A stretch of 64,000 nucleotides of DNA, from positions 38,540,590 through 38,604,589 of the forward strand of contig NC_068974.1 of NCBI RefSeq assembly GCF_016808095.1. Reading direction: 5' to 3'. Positions within the stretch are counted from its first letter, which is position 1. Every line of letters starts with the position of its first letter. This DNA is from Vigna angularis. Its lineage: Eukaryota > Streptophyta > Magnoliopsida > Fabales > Fabaceae. Both the position numbers and the translations under genes were made by a program. Below, in pieces: positions 24,722-36,700 of this stretch. Under the pieces are notes generated by a model that worked only from the letters and a program-made list of their open reading frames with translations, did not search any database and was not told the DNA's origin.

Positions 24722-26762
24722 TATATATAGTTATATTTGGTACCTTCCTCCACCATTAGGGCTCAGAAAATAATCAGGAGAAGCTCTATATGATGCTGCA
24801 GGTCGTAGACCAGCAGTAGCATAACTAAGTGCCTTTCCTGTTATCAGTAAAAGATCTCCAGGCCCAGAACCACTGTCTGCCAGATACCAGCGCCCACTGG
24901 GGTCACATATCTAGAGAAGAAAACAGAGATTGTTTATAAAACTGGGAAGATAAATCAACTCATAAACCCACCAATCTTTAACTTGACACCAAACAAAATT
25001 GCCCAAAGGTTAGAAAATAAATATTGGACAATGGCACGAGAGAGTAAATTTCGTGGGACCTAATGCTAATTATTTTTTCTTTATCGAACTAAGACACTTG
25101 CACTCTCTACTTGTTCATCTATACAAAACAATGTAAAAGACACCTGAAGACCAGGAGTGTCAGAAGAAATCAACGTCAACAATCCCTTTTCAACTTCACC
25201 ATTCATGGTAGGCTTACCACCTCCAATGGCACCTCTTCCATTTTGCAAAGAAGAATTTGAGTATGTTGCAACAAGAACTGACGATGACACCTCATTAGCA
25301 GGCAACGGAGAATCATCAAGCAAATGGTTAAAAACGCTGCACAAAGCAAATCTGTCTTGTGAGCAAACACACATGATAAAAAAACTGGAAAGAAATTAAC
25401 AATAAGCCAATACACAACAACGAAACAGTTAAACTAAAAATGGAAGGTAATCCATCACAATATATGTTCCTTACTCGCTTCTAAGACGTAAATATCTTGC
25501 AATGGCACTCAAGGCAGATCGAGACACCTTTCCCATGCATCGATAAATATCAGCCATGCAGGGGGGAGAATAATCCCAATCCTCCAAAGCCCTGAAACCA
25601 TAAAATAAAGGTAACAAAAAAGGATTAAGCCAAACTCATCCCAAAACAACAATTTTCTATCAAAATACTAAAGCTCCAGACCAATCAAGCAATAACTACT
25701 AGTACCCTGTCTGAATAAACTTCTCCATGCACAATCACTGAATAAAAAAAATAACTATGCAAGAGACATTTGAGCACTAAATTCATGAAGAGATTAAAAA
25801 TTAATTTAAGCTTGTAAGCACTTATAAAATTAAGCTTCCCTGGTATGTCAAAATCAACTTCTCTAGAAGCACTTAACTTTCGCAGAAACTTTCTCATCAA
25901 ATCTAAATTAAACAAAAGCTAGAGGATCTATTTAAATAAGGTTCCCCACAAGTACTTTTAGGAGATGTACTTTTAAAGTTGAAATTAACTTGTGCATAAA
26001 TTAAAATTAACTTGTACAGAAGTCAAAATCATTTTTAAGAAAAAACTAATGTAAGAGAACTTCTTCAAGATAACTTATGTATAAGTAAATCTTACAAAGA
26101 AGTGCTTACATAATCTTCCCCTACAAGTACTTCTGGAGTTCACCCAAACAAAGACAGAGTAGATAAGTTCATTTTAGCTTATTTGAGGAACCTCAACTCA
26201 ATTTATCTCTCTTATGTCCGTCTACTGTAATTGCCAAGGGAGAAATTTATTTATACCTTCCTGCTCTGTACATGTAAACCCCACGGCTACCCTTTCCAAC
26301 ACCAAGTTGGGCCCTACTTCTGAAAAATAACCGTGCACCTTCCAAGCCGCATCGCATCAGAGCAGTGTCCTCGCTCCCCAATTGGATCAACGCGGCATTG
26401 TGCCGCAGCAGAGACCCACACAGCGCCTCCATTGCTCTCAGATACGACCCCGCCGGTGCCCCGTCATAGGGGGCAATGTCCGAGAGGCGGACTCTCACCA
26501 GCGGACACGTCGGTACCGCCGTCAAAGCAGACTCCACCGCCGTAACCGGCAAGGGATGCGAGGTGAGCGGGGGTTGGCGGAGGGGAGCGACGACGGAGAG
26601 CGGCGACTGCGAGGAAGGCGACCTAATGGAAGTGGCGGCGGGGGTTGTGGTGGCGGCGGCGACGGTGGAGGTGGAGGATTGGGGAATTTTTAAGTGCGGC
26701 ACCAGTGCAGAAGGATTCTGCTGTTGCTGTTGTTGCTGCTGCTGTTGCATGATCACTACCAT
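13077..26762 (-). CDS. PUB62: U-box domain protein, PUB62/63-like (probable E3 ubiquitin ligase)
   Basis: Twelve minus-strand exons keep frame across all junctions: 26762-26257, 25591-25475, 25336-25144, 24910-24744, 24617-24446, 23543-23479, 22417-22336, 21513-21456, 21283-21159, 14114-14031, 13943-13873 and 13194-13077, giving 585 residues. The N-terminus has ten consecutive Gln (from residue 6) and a Ser/Thr/Pro-rich stretch. At about residues 407-475 lies a U-box-like fold with [10 protein letters not shown] and [11 protein letters not shown] basic helix ([16 protein letters not shown]) follows, then a conserved C-terminal domain ([18 protein letters not shown] to [10 protein letters not shown]). 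Such proteins transfer ubiquitin from an E2; the substrate is unknown. Intron 9 is 7.0 kb because it contains a whole retrotransposon, yet its splice sites (AGG|GTATAC and TTTCAG|GAAAAT) are intact. The member number 62 is approximate. Confidence 0.82.
14611..14675. repeat. Short direct repeat, 23 bp twice
   Basis: GCTTCTGGGTCATAATTGTC followed by CTA occurs at 14611 and again at 14653, a 42 bp period, just upstream of the retrotransposon insertion in PUB62 intron 9. Confidence 0.8.
14713..15013 (+). repeat. 5' LTR of Reina-like element
   Basis: The 301 bp repeat starts TGATAG and ends CTATCA, a perfect inverted hexamer. It contains a TATA-like GTATAAATAAAG near 14800 and differs from the 3' LTR at four bases. 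Confidence 0.93.
15017..15034 (+). other. Putative primer-binding site
   Basis: TGGTCCGACCTGCTGG starts three bases after the 5' LTR, where a tRNA primer should anneal; the leading TGG pairs with a tRNA CCA end. It is not the common initiator-Met site. The related fragment near 56660 keeps TGGTCCGACCTGC. Which tRNA is used was not determined. Confidence 0.5.
15056..17297 (+). CDS. Gag-protease-RT part of Reina-like polyprotein (frame broken at the end)
   Basis: An open frame of 747 codons begins at ATG 15056 shortly after the primer-binding site. A basic N-terminal region is followed by a retrotransposon gag domain (about residues 85-235, with [12 protein letters not shown] and [12 protein letters not shown]). 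A CCHC-type knuckle, RCFHCGG then GHRC, lies near residue 327, and the aspartic protease motif [11 protein letters not shown] near residue 403. Reverse transcriptase starts near residue 590, with [11 protein letters not shown] and [13 protein letters not shown]. The frame is lost inside a seven-T run at 17291-17297, directly in front of the catalytic double Asp, so the active-site motif is split. This points either to a dead copy or to a sequence error in the homopolymer. Confidence 0.9.
17298..19629 (+). pseudogene. RT end, RNase H, integrase and chromodomain of Reina-like polyprotein
   Basis: After the 17297 break, two more length changes occur: a G run one base short at 17326-17330 and a missing T near 17408. 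The frame is open again from about 17413 to the stop at 19629, inside the 3' LTR. RNase H has [16 protein letters not shown] and YTDQKSL, but the last catalytic Asp, normally in ADALSR, reads AYGLSR with Tyr at codon 18049-18051. Integrase keeps its His/Cys zinc module ([13 protein letters not shown] to CLICQQHK) and the catalytic core ([30 protein letters not shown]). The C-terminus has a chromodomain-like ILVQWQDGG to ATWEDE. The product as written cannot be made as one protein. Confidence 0.88.
19561..19577 (+). other. Polypurine tract
   Basis: GAAGAGGAGGGGAG lies directly before the 3' LTR, at the expected place for the plus-strand primer. It overlaps the polyprotein coding region. Confidence 0.75.
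19578..19878 (+). repeat. 3' LTR of Reina-like element
   Basis: This is a 301 bp copy of the 5' LTR with the same TGATAG and CTATCA ends. The last 17 codons of the polyprotein and its stop lie within it. Confidence 0.93.
20176..20359 (+). mobile_element. Solo LTR-like fragment in PUB62 intron 9
   Basis: The sequence starts TGTTAGAATATTTACC, a usual Ty1/copia LTR beginning, and contains TTATATATAGAATGAGAG like an LTR TATA region. GTTAT is present at 20171-20175 and again at 20360-20364, which could be a target-site duplication. The right end does not finish in CA, so the border is doubtful. Confidence 0.3.
20386..20450. repeat. Short direct repeat CTGCAAGCTCCTATATTC
   Basis: CTGCAAGCTCCTATATTCAT occurs twice about 42 bp apart, just right of the LTR-like fragment in the same intron. 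Confidence 0.7.
24692..24729. repeat. (TA)n(CA)n microsatellite
   Basis: A TA run passes into CA units and back to TA. It lies in PUB62-like intron 4, close to the exon 4 donor at 24744. Confidence 0.85.
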
Positions 26763-27373
26763 CAATCATTCTGAACCGTCTTCGGGTATATGACTGATGG
26801 ATGACTCGGTTAGGGTTTCTGAGTTCGTTGGGCTCTGTGATCCATTTTGATGGCGCCCCACTCACACGTTCATGTTTTTTGCTTTGTGTTTTTGCCTTTA
26901 CCTGTGGAAGTTGCGGAACTCCTCTCTTCTACCAGGGTTTTTTTTTTAGCTCACACCGGAGAGAAGATCTAACTCACTTTCTAAAAAAATATTAAATTAA
27001 ATTAGGGAAAATTATCCTAAATGAGATTCACGTCATCTCTCCTTTTAAAGTAGGGATTCAGACTGTAGAAGAACTAGCTGAGAAAAAGTAACTGAAAATT
27101 AAAAATTTCGTTTAAATGGGTGTATTAAATCCATAAATTTTACAAATAAACAAAGTTTGTAAAATGAAATATTTTCTTATTGTTATTTACAAAAATAAGA
27201 CTGTTATTTAAATCAATTATTTTGAAAGACTGATCATATGAGTGGTTTGCTGAAACAAACAAAGTTCTTAAAAAAAATCGCATTTATCAAACATAAATTA
27301 AATTATTTTACAAAAATTCCATTTATAATTTACTTGACATGTTTTTGCCAAACACACACTTACTTATGTTTTT

Positions 27374-27440
<67 letters not shown>

Positions 27441-30185
27441 ATAAAGGGTTTTTTTTCTATCACATTATTTCCCAATTTTACCTTTTAAATATTTTTTAAA
27501 CTTAAATAATTATCTTATTAATTTTAGTTATATTTTTTAAAAACATTCATCTATTTTTTAATTTGAATGTTTTTAAAAAATTAATATATTTTTTATCATA
27601 AAAATATTTACAAAATAAATAAATTATTTAAAATAAAATTATAAAATTATTTATATCTGATTTTAGTGTAATGTTGGTTTCTAATCATATACACTTTTAC
27701 ATTTCTTAACTATTGGGAGAGAAAGAAGACAAGTGGTACTTGATTTTTCTCGTTCTTTGGCTTTTCCTTTCTTAAAACTTCATTCCTCTTTATTCTAGTC
27801 TCAATTTCATTTTTCATTTTCATCTATTTCAAAAATTAAGCAGCATCATGTTAATGTTTAATTAAATTAAATTATATGTGATGAATTTGGATGGAAAAAA
27901 GTTATATGCATGACGATGTGATAATTTAAGACTATACAATAATAATATAATGTATGAAGTGTGTGTAAATATTGTATGTACATTATAGTGTTTGTATTTC
28001 TTTTTCTTTTGGATCGATACAAATGGAATGACTTGAAGAGTAGTCTTTTCTAGAAAGGAAAACTATCACTTGTGTCTTAATGTGAGGTATATAAATGATA
28101 AAGGTTGTCATAAGATTATTCTGAATTTTTTAGTTATTGAAAGCAAATAGATACAAATAATTACTTGAGAGACTTCACAGGTTCAAATCTAGAGTGTCAA
28201 TAATAGTTGTATTCGAGAAAATGGATTGGAGAGTCACTTGTAGACATTATAAATATAGTTTTTAGGAGGTTAAGTAATCTACATGATTTCATGGTACTAG
28301 CCTATTCATCTGTTTGTTCCAGGGTTTGACTATGGTTATTAGAATGTGAATAAGTTACAAGAATTTCCATGATGTTAATTGTATGATTTGAAAATACTAA
28401 GTGATTATTTTCATAGATTCTTTTTTACTTTGTTATTTTTTATTTAAAACTTAAAGTTTTAAATTATTTTTAGTTTATTTTATCTTATTTATTATAATTT
28501 AGAATACAATTATATTTTATATAAAACTAAGTGATTAATGTAATTTATGAGAAATATTACAATACATAGATTATATATTATGTTACGTTTGTTTGATATC
28601 AAATTTGAAATACTTTAAAGCAGTAGAGTGGTTATACAATTGTGTTGCACATATTTCATTTGTTTTTTAATACAAATTAAGAACATTTTTTTTTAATTTA
28701 ATTCCAACGAAAGGAAACGGAGACATTAAATAGATATATTTTGTATCATACATTATAAACAATTCAAATCTAAAAAATGTTATACAATAAATAAGAGACT
28801 TTTGTTCTATTTCTCCTTAAACTATCACCATAAACTAACGAGACTTGTGTATTGGGATACAAACAAAGTCTTACATCGATTAAAAGAAGAATTAGATATG
28901 AGTTTATATATACATAGATACTTACATTGGTAAGATAACTATTGAAGTGGTAACAAAAGCAAATTCATAAACACTTTATCCAAAGTGAACAATATCTTAT
29001 TAATGTGAAGATATATGTATATTGAATTTTCCCAATATGATCTACTTTGAAATCACATCTTCTGATAATAATTTTTTAGTTGTCTATAGTTTGTTCCATG
29101 TATAAATGTTTAGTGCACAAGTTAACAATTTTTTTTATTTAGACAACATTCTACCCACGTTTTTTTTTTCAACCTTAAAAACATCCCTAAAGTTCTCAAT
29201 GAAAAAGATTTACAACGTTTCATTTTTATCAAACGAAAAAAATAGTGAACATCATTGGAAAATGCAAAAGTATGACTAAATATTGTCAAAGTGAATTTTA
29301 TTTTCCATAATTTTGAATAAAGTTCTATTCAAAGTAATGAGTGGTTGAAATTTATCATACCAAAATTAAGATTTAAATAAAAAACAAAAAAAAACAAACT
29401 ATTAAAACTTCAATCTCATTTCTACGCAGTACATAAAAAACTACCTCGTAACGAGAAAATAATACTATGTTAAACGACTCCAACAATGTTTTAACTTTAA
29501 AATAATTTTATACTTTTTATGTTTGTATTAAACTATTATTTATATTTAGTCTATTTAAAACTAGTGAAAATACATAATTAAAGAATATCAAAAAGCATTA
29601 TAACTCACAAATAAAACTCAATATTTTCAAACATATCGTAAGTACACATATTTAAAGCATATTTAATCAAAAGTTCATATTATATTAAATCACAATTCAA
29701 CACGAGCACATATAATTAACCAAATAGATTAATTTAAAACAAGTATAATTAGTCTTTATCACGTGTGAAAATAACTTTTAACAACTTTGGCTGTCTAAAA
29801 CACCTTCTATCTTACATGGGTTCTATTTACATAAAATGACATCACAAAATGATCAACACCTATCACAAGAATCATTGATAAACAAAAAATTATATTAATG
29901 ATTCAAAAAACACAAGTAAACAAGAAAACCTCATCTATAAAACAAAAACAATTAATCATAAAAGAAAGAAAAAATAACTAAATACTTGAGTAACAGAATT
30001 AATTGGTCTCGAATATTCAATCAGAAAAATAAAAAAAAATAAATCAAAAAAACACTAAAAATAATTCGTAAAAAAATAATGTATTTTAAATCAATAAAAT
30101 TTGTTTATAATTTTTTTATTTTCATAAATTATTTTAATATTAAAATAAATAAATTTTATTATTTTTAAATTACCGTGAATTCTAA
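26763..30185. other. PUB62-like upstream region and AT-rich intergenic DNA
   Basis: 26763-26990 is less AT-rich and probably contains the 5'-UTR and promoter of the minus-strand PUB62-like gene. From 27000 to 30185 the DNA is strongly AT-rich, with a (TA)n tract and many A/T runs. No exon, RNA gene or bounded transposon could be supported on either strand. Confidence 0.5.
27377..27436. repeat. (TA)n microsatellite
   Basis: About 60 bp of uninterrupted alternating TA. Confidence 0.95.
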
Positions 30186-30190
30186 AATAC
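30186..30190. repeat. Target-site duplication AATAC, left copy
   Basis: AATAC directly precedes TGTAACATCC and is repeated at 32753-32757. Confidence 0.85.
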
Positions 30191-32752
30191 TGTAACATCC
30201 CAAAAATACAGTAAAAACCATATAATAGAATTAATTACATTTAATAATGAACCAGTTCAGTTTTATACTAAACAAACGAACGATTTTGGCCGAACGGCCT
30301 TACATAGGGTTGCCCAAAAGTAAACTGTACAAGATTTAGGGAATCATGACCAAACGACTTACAAGAGTCAAATTACCGATCGGTCAAATAACAAAAAAAG
30401 GAAAGGAAGTGACTGACCGAACGGTCACTTCATGCTAAACTACTAACTACAAACCGAACGTCCTACGGTTCGGCCTTTACTTCAACTTCCACTAGGTTCG
30501 CATCTTCCAAATTTTCTTCTTCCAGCGCCTCTTCAAGTAGCGCGCTTCCATCTGCTCACATCCACACGGATGATCATTGCAATGACAAGACGGACGTACA
30601 ACAAGACAACACAAGGAAAACGCAGGGTAAGCTTATGTAATTTAATTCAAGAAAATAACATACGTTTATCAATTCAAACACATCAAGTACATTTCAACAT
30701 ACTTATACAAACAAGGCCTATTACTAGACTGACCGTCTAGACTATATGAATTCTGTGTAGCTACGACGTTCGTGTACCCGGGTGATGTAGTAACTGGAAT
30801 TCTCATCAGCTGCCACCCGAGGTTAGTCCATTCCGTCCAAAGTACCCCTAAGGACTAGGACCTCCTGCCGTTCCCACACATGATCTACCCTCCTCTACGT
30901 GAGGACGAGTACTCACGGAACATCAGGATGAACGCCCAGCTAAGCATTTCCACATTCATACTTTACCAAATTTCAATATACATTCAAGAGTCGTTCCTCT
31001 CCGGAACGCTCGTTCAAATCCACAATCTTACATTCATCTCATATACTCTTCATCCTTTATAACCTTTCACTTAGGTGTCATTTTCATCATCCTTTCTAAA
31101 CATATAAAATAACGAACGTTCCGCCCTCTTCATAACGAGAACGAACGATAGAAACGAGACCGATAAAATCTCTCGTTCCAGAATGGAATAAGACCAAGAG
31201 AATTACTTTTAGATTTGAGAATATCTCGAGTACAATAATATACCAAATATGACGAACGTTATTTACATAGTGAATCAGTTAAATGAACTGACTCTCGTGA
31301 ATTCAAACCCATACTCAAACAATAATTTAAGTACAGGGGCTCAAGGTCGGATCCAATGAAGGTAGACACGTCAGAACGTTAAATAACCATATTTAGAATC
31401 ATTCGTATACAGAAACCGAATGTCAGTCAGTGACCGAACATGGTAAGAATATGTTACTGAAAATTTGGGACGAACGCTATTTCATCAAGATTGATTATAC
31501 AAGAAATGGGTACGAGCGCTTGGTATAAGACCGAGCACTACTCCTTACGAGCGCTAGGTGTGAGACCGAGCACTAATAAACTTATAATAAAAGGATTGAT
31601 AATTATATTAAGTTACTATTGAAGTGGTGTTTACGAACAACAATAATATACAAGTACATATACATATATTAAGTTTATCACATTAGATTCAGGCCCCACT
31701 ATGCTTGGCCGAACGCTCAAGCATAGTATTACCACACGAAGGCACTCGTCCTACACTAGGATTATCTCCAAATGAAAGAATCCCGTTTCAACTAGGTTTA
31801 CTAGGAAAACCGAACGGTCAATGACCATTCAGTAACGAACGTACTTTATCATAGTGAAATCTCATATACAGAATCTTTTACATTCAAACTCATTTTTCTT
31901 AACTTATAACTTCATAACTTCAAAACTTTATAGAATTTCTATCGTAATCAATTTTCATATATCATACAGTACATATCATATAAGTTTCATATATTTCATA
32001 CATTATAACCTAATTCATTCATATTTCATTTCATCTCATCCAATAAACGAACGTTCATTCCATACAATCATATCAACCATCATGCATCAAAATCATTCAA
32101 TCAACTAAACGAACGTTCAGACAGTTCAACAGCAAACAAATCAAATTAAATTAAATAAGCTTCCCTTACCTCTAGTGTGAACGTACGTCCTTCAGACTAA
32201 ATCTCAGTTCGCAGAAATAAGATTTCTTCTACCCTCAACGCTCAACCAAACTCTTCAAACTAAAACAAATTACAGAAAACCAAGATTTGGTTCAGATAAG
32301 GTGACCGTATGCAACCAGAGCTTGGCTTGCATGTTCATACAAACGAACAACTAAAGACGAGAAACTTACCAGTTTCAGAATCCAGAACTGTTCGGTTTAA
32401 GTAGAAGCTTGGGACGTCGGAAATGCTCCTACGGTGCCTGAATGATGATCGGAGAAGGGGAATGGTGAGTTTTCTTAGAGAGAAGACAAGGTTTCTAGTG
32501 AGAAGGGGGAGAAAATGAAAAGTTCAAAGTTTGGGAAGGAGGGTGCATGCAGAGGAGAGTGGGACGGAAGTTTCAGAAAAATCATTTTCTTCCCACGTCC
32601 AAACGAGCGTCCGCTCTCCTGCCGACACCTGCCTTCCACTATCTGATTTCAGAATCTTCGGGGATTGACACCTGGCGTCCGCGCAGAGGATTTGGGTGCG
32701 TTTTAAATGACTGACAAGGAGGATTTTGGGTTGAAATTTACGAGATCTGACA
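30191..32752 (-). mobile_element. Solo LTR, 2562 bp (copy B, minus orientation)
   Basis: On the plus strand it starts TGTAACATCCC and ends GAGATCTGACA; read on the minus strand this is TGTCAG to TTACA, a canonical TG-CA LTR. The 5-bp duplication AATAC flanks it exactly. Its length is within 3 bp of copy A at 5195-7759. Shared blocks include TGGTAAGTTTCTC about 400 bp from the LTR start and GTAAGGCCGTTCGGCC near the end. There is no internal coding region. Differences from copy A are many, so the two insertions or their source elements are not recent. The CGAACG motif is frequent along it. Confidence 0.9.
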
Positions 32753-32757
32753 AATAC
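32753..32757. repeat. Target-site duplication AATAC, right copy
   Basis: This copy matches 30186-30190 and fixes the right border of solo LTR copy B. Confidence 0.85.
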
Positions 32758-33757
32758 CATATTCTACTCCTTTACAGTCACTAAATAAAGTACGAAAAAT
32801 AATTTTTTTTAAATTAATAAAAGCATGAATATTATTTATAAATAGCTACTTTGAACACAATTAATGATAATTTATTAAGCATGGTAGACGAAAGCAAGTT
32901 TATTTTTCTTCTATTTTATTTTTAACTTAAAAAATAGATAAATATTACTTTACCCTAAATTTAATACCAAATTTTGTTATTATACGAAATACGAAAAGTA
33001 ACATAAATAAAAATAAAAATAAAAAATTTGGAGTGAGTAAAAAAATATATTAAGGATTGGCATTGGAGGCGAAGAAGAGGAACAGTGAGAGTGTTGAAGG
33101 AGTGAGGAGAAGCGATAAATCGCAGATCTAACCAACAACACAACACAGTGCTGTTTCTTTCCTCCGATTCCGGGTACGAGCATTTCACTTCTCTATCCTT
33201 CTTCTCTATTCGTTCATTTGCCCATAATTTCATTTTCTTCGACCAAAACCTTTCAATTCTCATTTTTCTTCCACGTTCCCCCTTTTCTATCGATTGTTAC
33301 ACCACCGTTTTGTTTTTCAATTGTTATCATGTTACGAGTTTGCGCACTGTACGAATTTTCAGCCTGACGAAACTTCCCTAAGCATGCGTTTCAACTCAAC
33401 AATCTCTTATCATGCCTTTTGTCCTGTGATTTGCGCCCCTTCGATTACCACGCTGTTTTTTTTTTTTGGAAAAACTAGTTTGAAGTTTTTCATCATATTG
33501 CTTAATTTCATCCCTTAAATCCGATGTCTGTTACTAATTTAAATTTTTTGTTCACTTTATTGTCGAACTTCTCGAATAGCCCTGGTTAGGTTAGGGTTGT
33601 GATAGCTTTTGTGTTTTCCTCAGAGGTTAGTCAATTACTGGTCGGGAAACCGTCTTTATTCGTATGTGTGCGTAAGGAAAACTAACTTGGCTTGCTCCTT
33701 TTTCAGAGCTCTGGTGGTTCGGTTCTGGTTGCTTCTGATTCATGAGATTAAGGCCCC
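32758..33757 (+). promoter_or_regulatory. Promoter region, 5'-UTR and leader intron of TAF15b
   Basis: 32758-33060 is AT-rich. A leader exon probably lies at about 33060-33173, ending near CCGG|GTACGAG. An acceptor TTTTTCAG at 33699-33706 opens the exon that contains the start codon. The leader exon border is inferred. Confidence 0.4.
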
Positions 33758-36700
33758 ATGGCAACCCATCCTGGAAAACAAGCTCCTTCGAATGGGTCTG
33801 TCTATGTATGCAACTTGCCCTACGGGACCGACGAAAATATGTTGGCTGAATATTTTGGCACCATTGGATTAGTGAAGGTATGGGGTCTCTGCATCAAGCA
33901 TGCCAATCATTCAAATTTACGTTATCATGTTTTCAAAACTGTTTTCCTACTCAAAGAAAGATGATAAATATTTTTACCTTGGCTGGGTTGGAATCTTATA
34001 TTTTTATGTAATAAGTGTTCATTTGAATTCGAATTTTGGTTTTTGTCCTTGCAAAATGAGGTTTACTTGAGAATAGTTTAAAATTTTCAGTTTCATAATT
34101 GATTTGCCCTTTTTTCCACTTCTGTCTCGTTCCCTTTCTTCTCCTTTTTTTTCTGTGTTGCATTATGTTTTGCAACTTTTAGTCCAATTTCATTTATAAT
34201 TCATGCTATGCAGAAAGATAAACGTACTGGGAGACCAAAAATATGGTTATATCGAGACAAAGAGACTAATGAACCAAAGGGAGATGCTACTGTGACGTAT
34301 GAAGATCCACATGCTGCTATAGCGGCTGTTGAATGGTTTAACAACAAAGATTTTCATGGCAATATAATTGGCGTTTTTATAGCAGAGTCAAAAAACAAGG
34401 ATGATCAAACTTATAATTCAGCAGGAGTAGAACCAGTAGTTGCTGGTACTGTTGTTGGATTAGAGGAAACTACCAAGGATGTTAATGGTGGTAGTGGAAG
34501 AGGTAGAGGCCAAAATGATCCTTCAGGCAAAGCATGGCAACAAGATGGCGATTGGTTGTGTCCGAATACAAGGTCTGTGATATGAAATTGGTGAGCAGCT
34601 CTTTCTTGCTCTTGTACTCACTTATTCAGTCATTTTAGATGATTTAGTGCAGATAGAATAACATTACTTTCTTGTCATAGCAGTTGCTCCAATGTGAACT
34701 TTGCTTTCCGTGGTGCGTGTAACCGCTGTGGAACTGCTCGTCCTGCTGGTGCTTCTGGAATTTCAGGGGCTGGTGGCCGTGGCAAGGGACGTGCTGCTGG
34801 ACAAGAACCAGGGGGTGTTGGCCGGCCAGTTGGTGGAGGACTATTTGGTCCAAATGATTGGCCCTGTCCAATGTATGATTGTGTTGCATTGGCCTTGTGT
34901 GCTTTTTCTTTTGTATCTGATTTCCTTATAAATATTTTGTTTTACTTTTTTATTTACATTTGAATGTCATTATTTTAGTGGTAACACATACACTTTTCTA
35001 ATAATTTTACAAAACTTGCTGCTTAGCTACATCAATTGGATTACTTTTGTGTTATGTTATTTTTGAAGAACTGTTAGCAAACAATTTAAAACATCTTCAA
35101 ATTGATTTTTTATGGTAAAATGTATGTTTATGTGCATGGGGTACACAAACCTAACCTATATGCATGCATTATGAGGGCCCAAACAGAAGTTACCAGTTCC
35201 TGTTTAATTGACGCAGTTAATAAAAAAATCCTTCTTTTGCACTTGGTTGGATTCAAGAGGTTTGTTAAACATTTGCAATAAATTAGCTATACCCACATTT
35301 ATGATCCTATTCCTGAGTGTGTTAGCTTTTGTCTTAACTTTTCTATCACATTCCAGCCAAATATATCATCCTGTCTGCTGCTATTCAAGTTGTCTGTCAA
35401 TTTTAAAGAAGTCCAGCAACCATCATTTGATCCAGTATTACTTTGGTGGCATTTCCAAACTCGAGTCACAAGAGATCAGATCATTATGCTACTGCTATGG
35501 ACAATTTGGTTTTCAAGAGACTGTTGATACTAAAACGATAGATTACAACTTTGGCATGGGGTTTTATTTGAAAATAATCACTGTTAACTTCTTTGACTAT
35601 TTTGTAATCCTTTCTTGGGTTTAGGTTGCAACACCAGCTCTTGAACCTGTCCTTACTTGGTCCTTGTGGTGATTGGCTTTGTGTTTTCATAAATTTTAAT
35701 TCCAGTTCTTACAATAATGTGTGGCAACATTACATACTTCTGTGATTTTGGTGTTCATTACTTGTTGGCTATGGTTTATGGAATAATTTCTGTTCCGTCC
35801 CTACTAATTTTTGTATCAACTAAGTTTCTTCATTTCTTGAGAGTCATATTTTACTTAACACCTGTTTGAGGTATTTATACCTGATTTTCAACTTGCATGT
35901 CACTTGTGTACACTTTTTGTGTTTTTGAAAATAAAATTAGTGTAATGAATTGCCTTTATCATGCTCTTTTTTCTTAGGTGTGGCAATATCAACTGGGCGA
36001 AGCGGACTAAATGTAATATTTGCAATACAAATAAGCCTGGGCATAATGAGGGTGGTGTAAGGTATTTTTTGATTTTTTTATGCCTTCTATTTCTAATTAA
36101 GTACACAGGGGCTTATGGAGAAAATGCTTTTTTTTTTCCGTTGTGATAGATAGATACTTGTTTGCATGATTGATTCAGCTTATTCTAGAGAAATCATCAT
36201 TTTTTTGCCAGCTTTCTACTAGAACTTTTGAAAAGCAAGCAATTATTTTTCCAGAAAAAAGGTAAACCAAACATGCATGTCATGTCATAATGTGGTAGTT
36301 ATATTTGAAGGCAAATTATGATGTACACATTATCACGCATTATGTACAAATGTAATTTGATTTGTCTCTTTATATATCATTTGAGCATTGCCCTTGTCAT
36401 TTTGTGGCATTGCACTTTTAATCCAGTCAGATTTTAGAAATTAAATTTTAGAAGTCTAGTATAGCCATATAAATGCTGGTTGCTGATGCCTGTATATTAT
36501 TTATTTTTTATCTGTTCAAATCTCATTTAGCAATTTGTACGTGTGTGGAAAATTGAATAATCATTTGATGCCGCCTCTGCATGATTATGGCTGTGTCCTA
36601 GTTGTATATCAGTGTCCATGGGGCAAGGAGAAAATTATTGCATCATGCTTTTCTCTATATCGAAGTACACAAAGTCACCAATTTGTTTTTTAAATAGAAA

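Noticed and set aside
26382..26793. GC-rich plus-strand frames over PUB62-like exon 1
   Set aside because: They are antisense shadows of the low-complexity N-terminal coding exon.
31854..32108. 84-codon plus-strand frame
   Set aside because: It lies in solo LTR copy B, is AT-rich, and has no recognisable domain.
35208..35624. 138-codon plus-strand frame in the TAF15b intron
   Set aside because: It has no domain and no splice partners in frame, and the flanking zinc-finger exons join perfectly without it.
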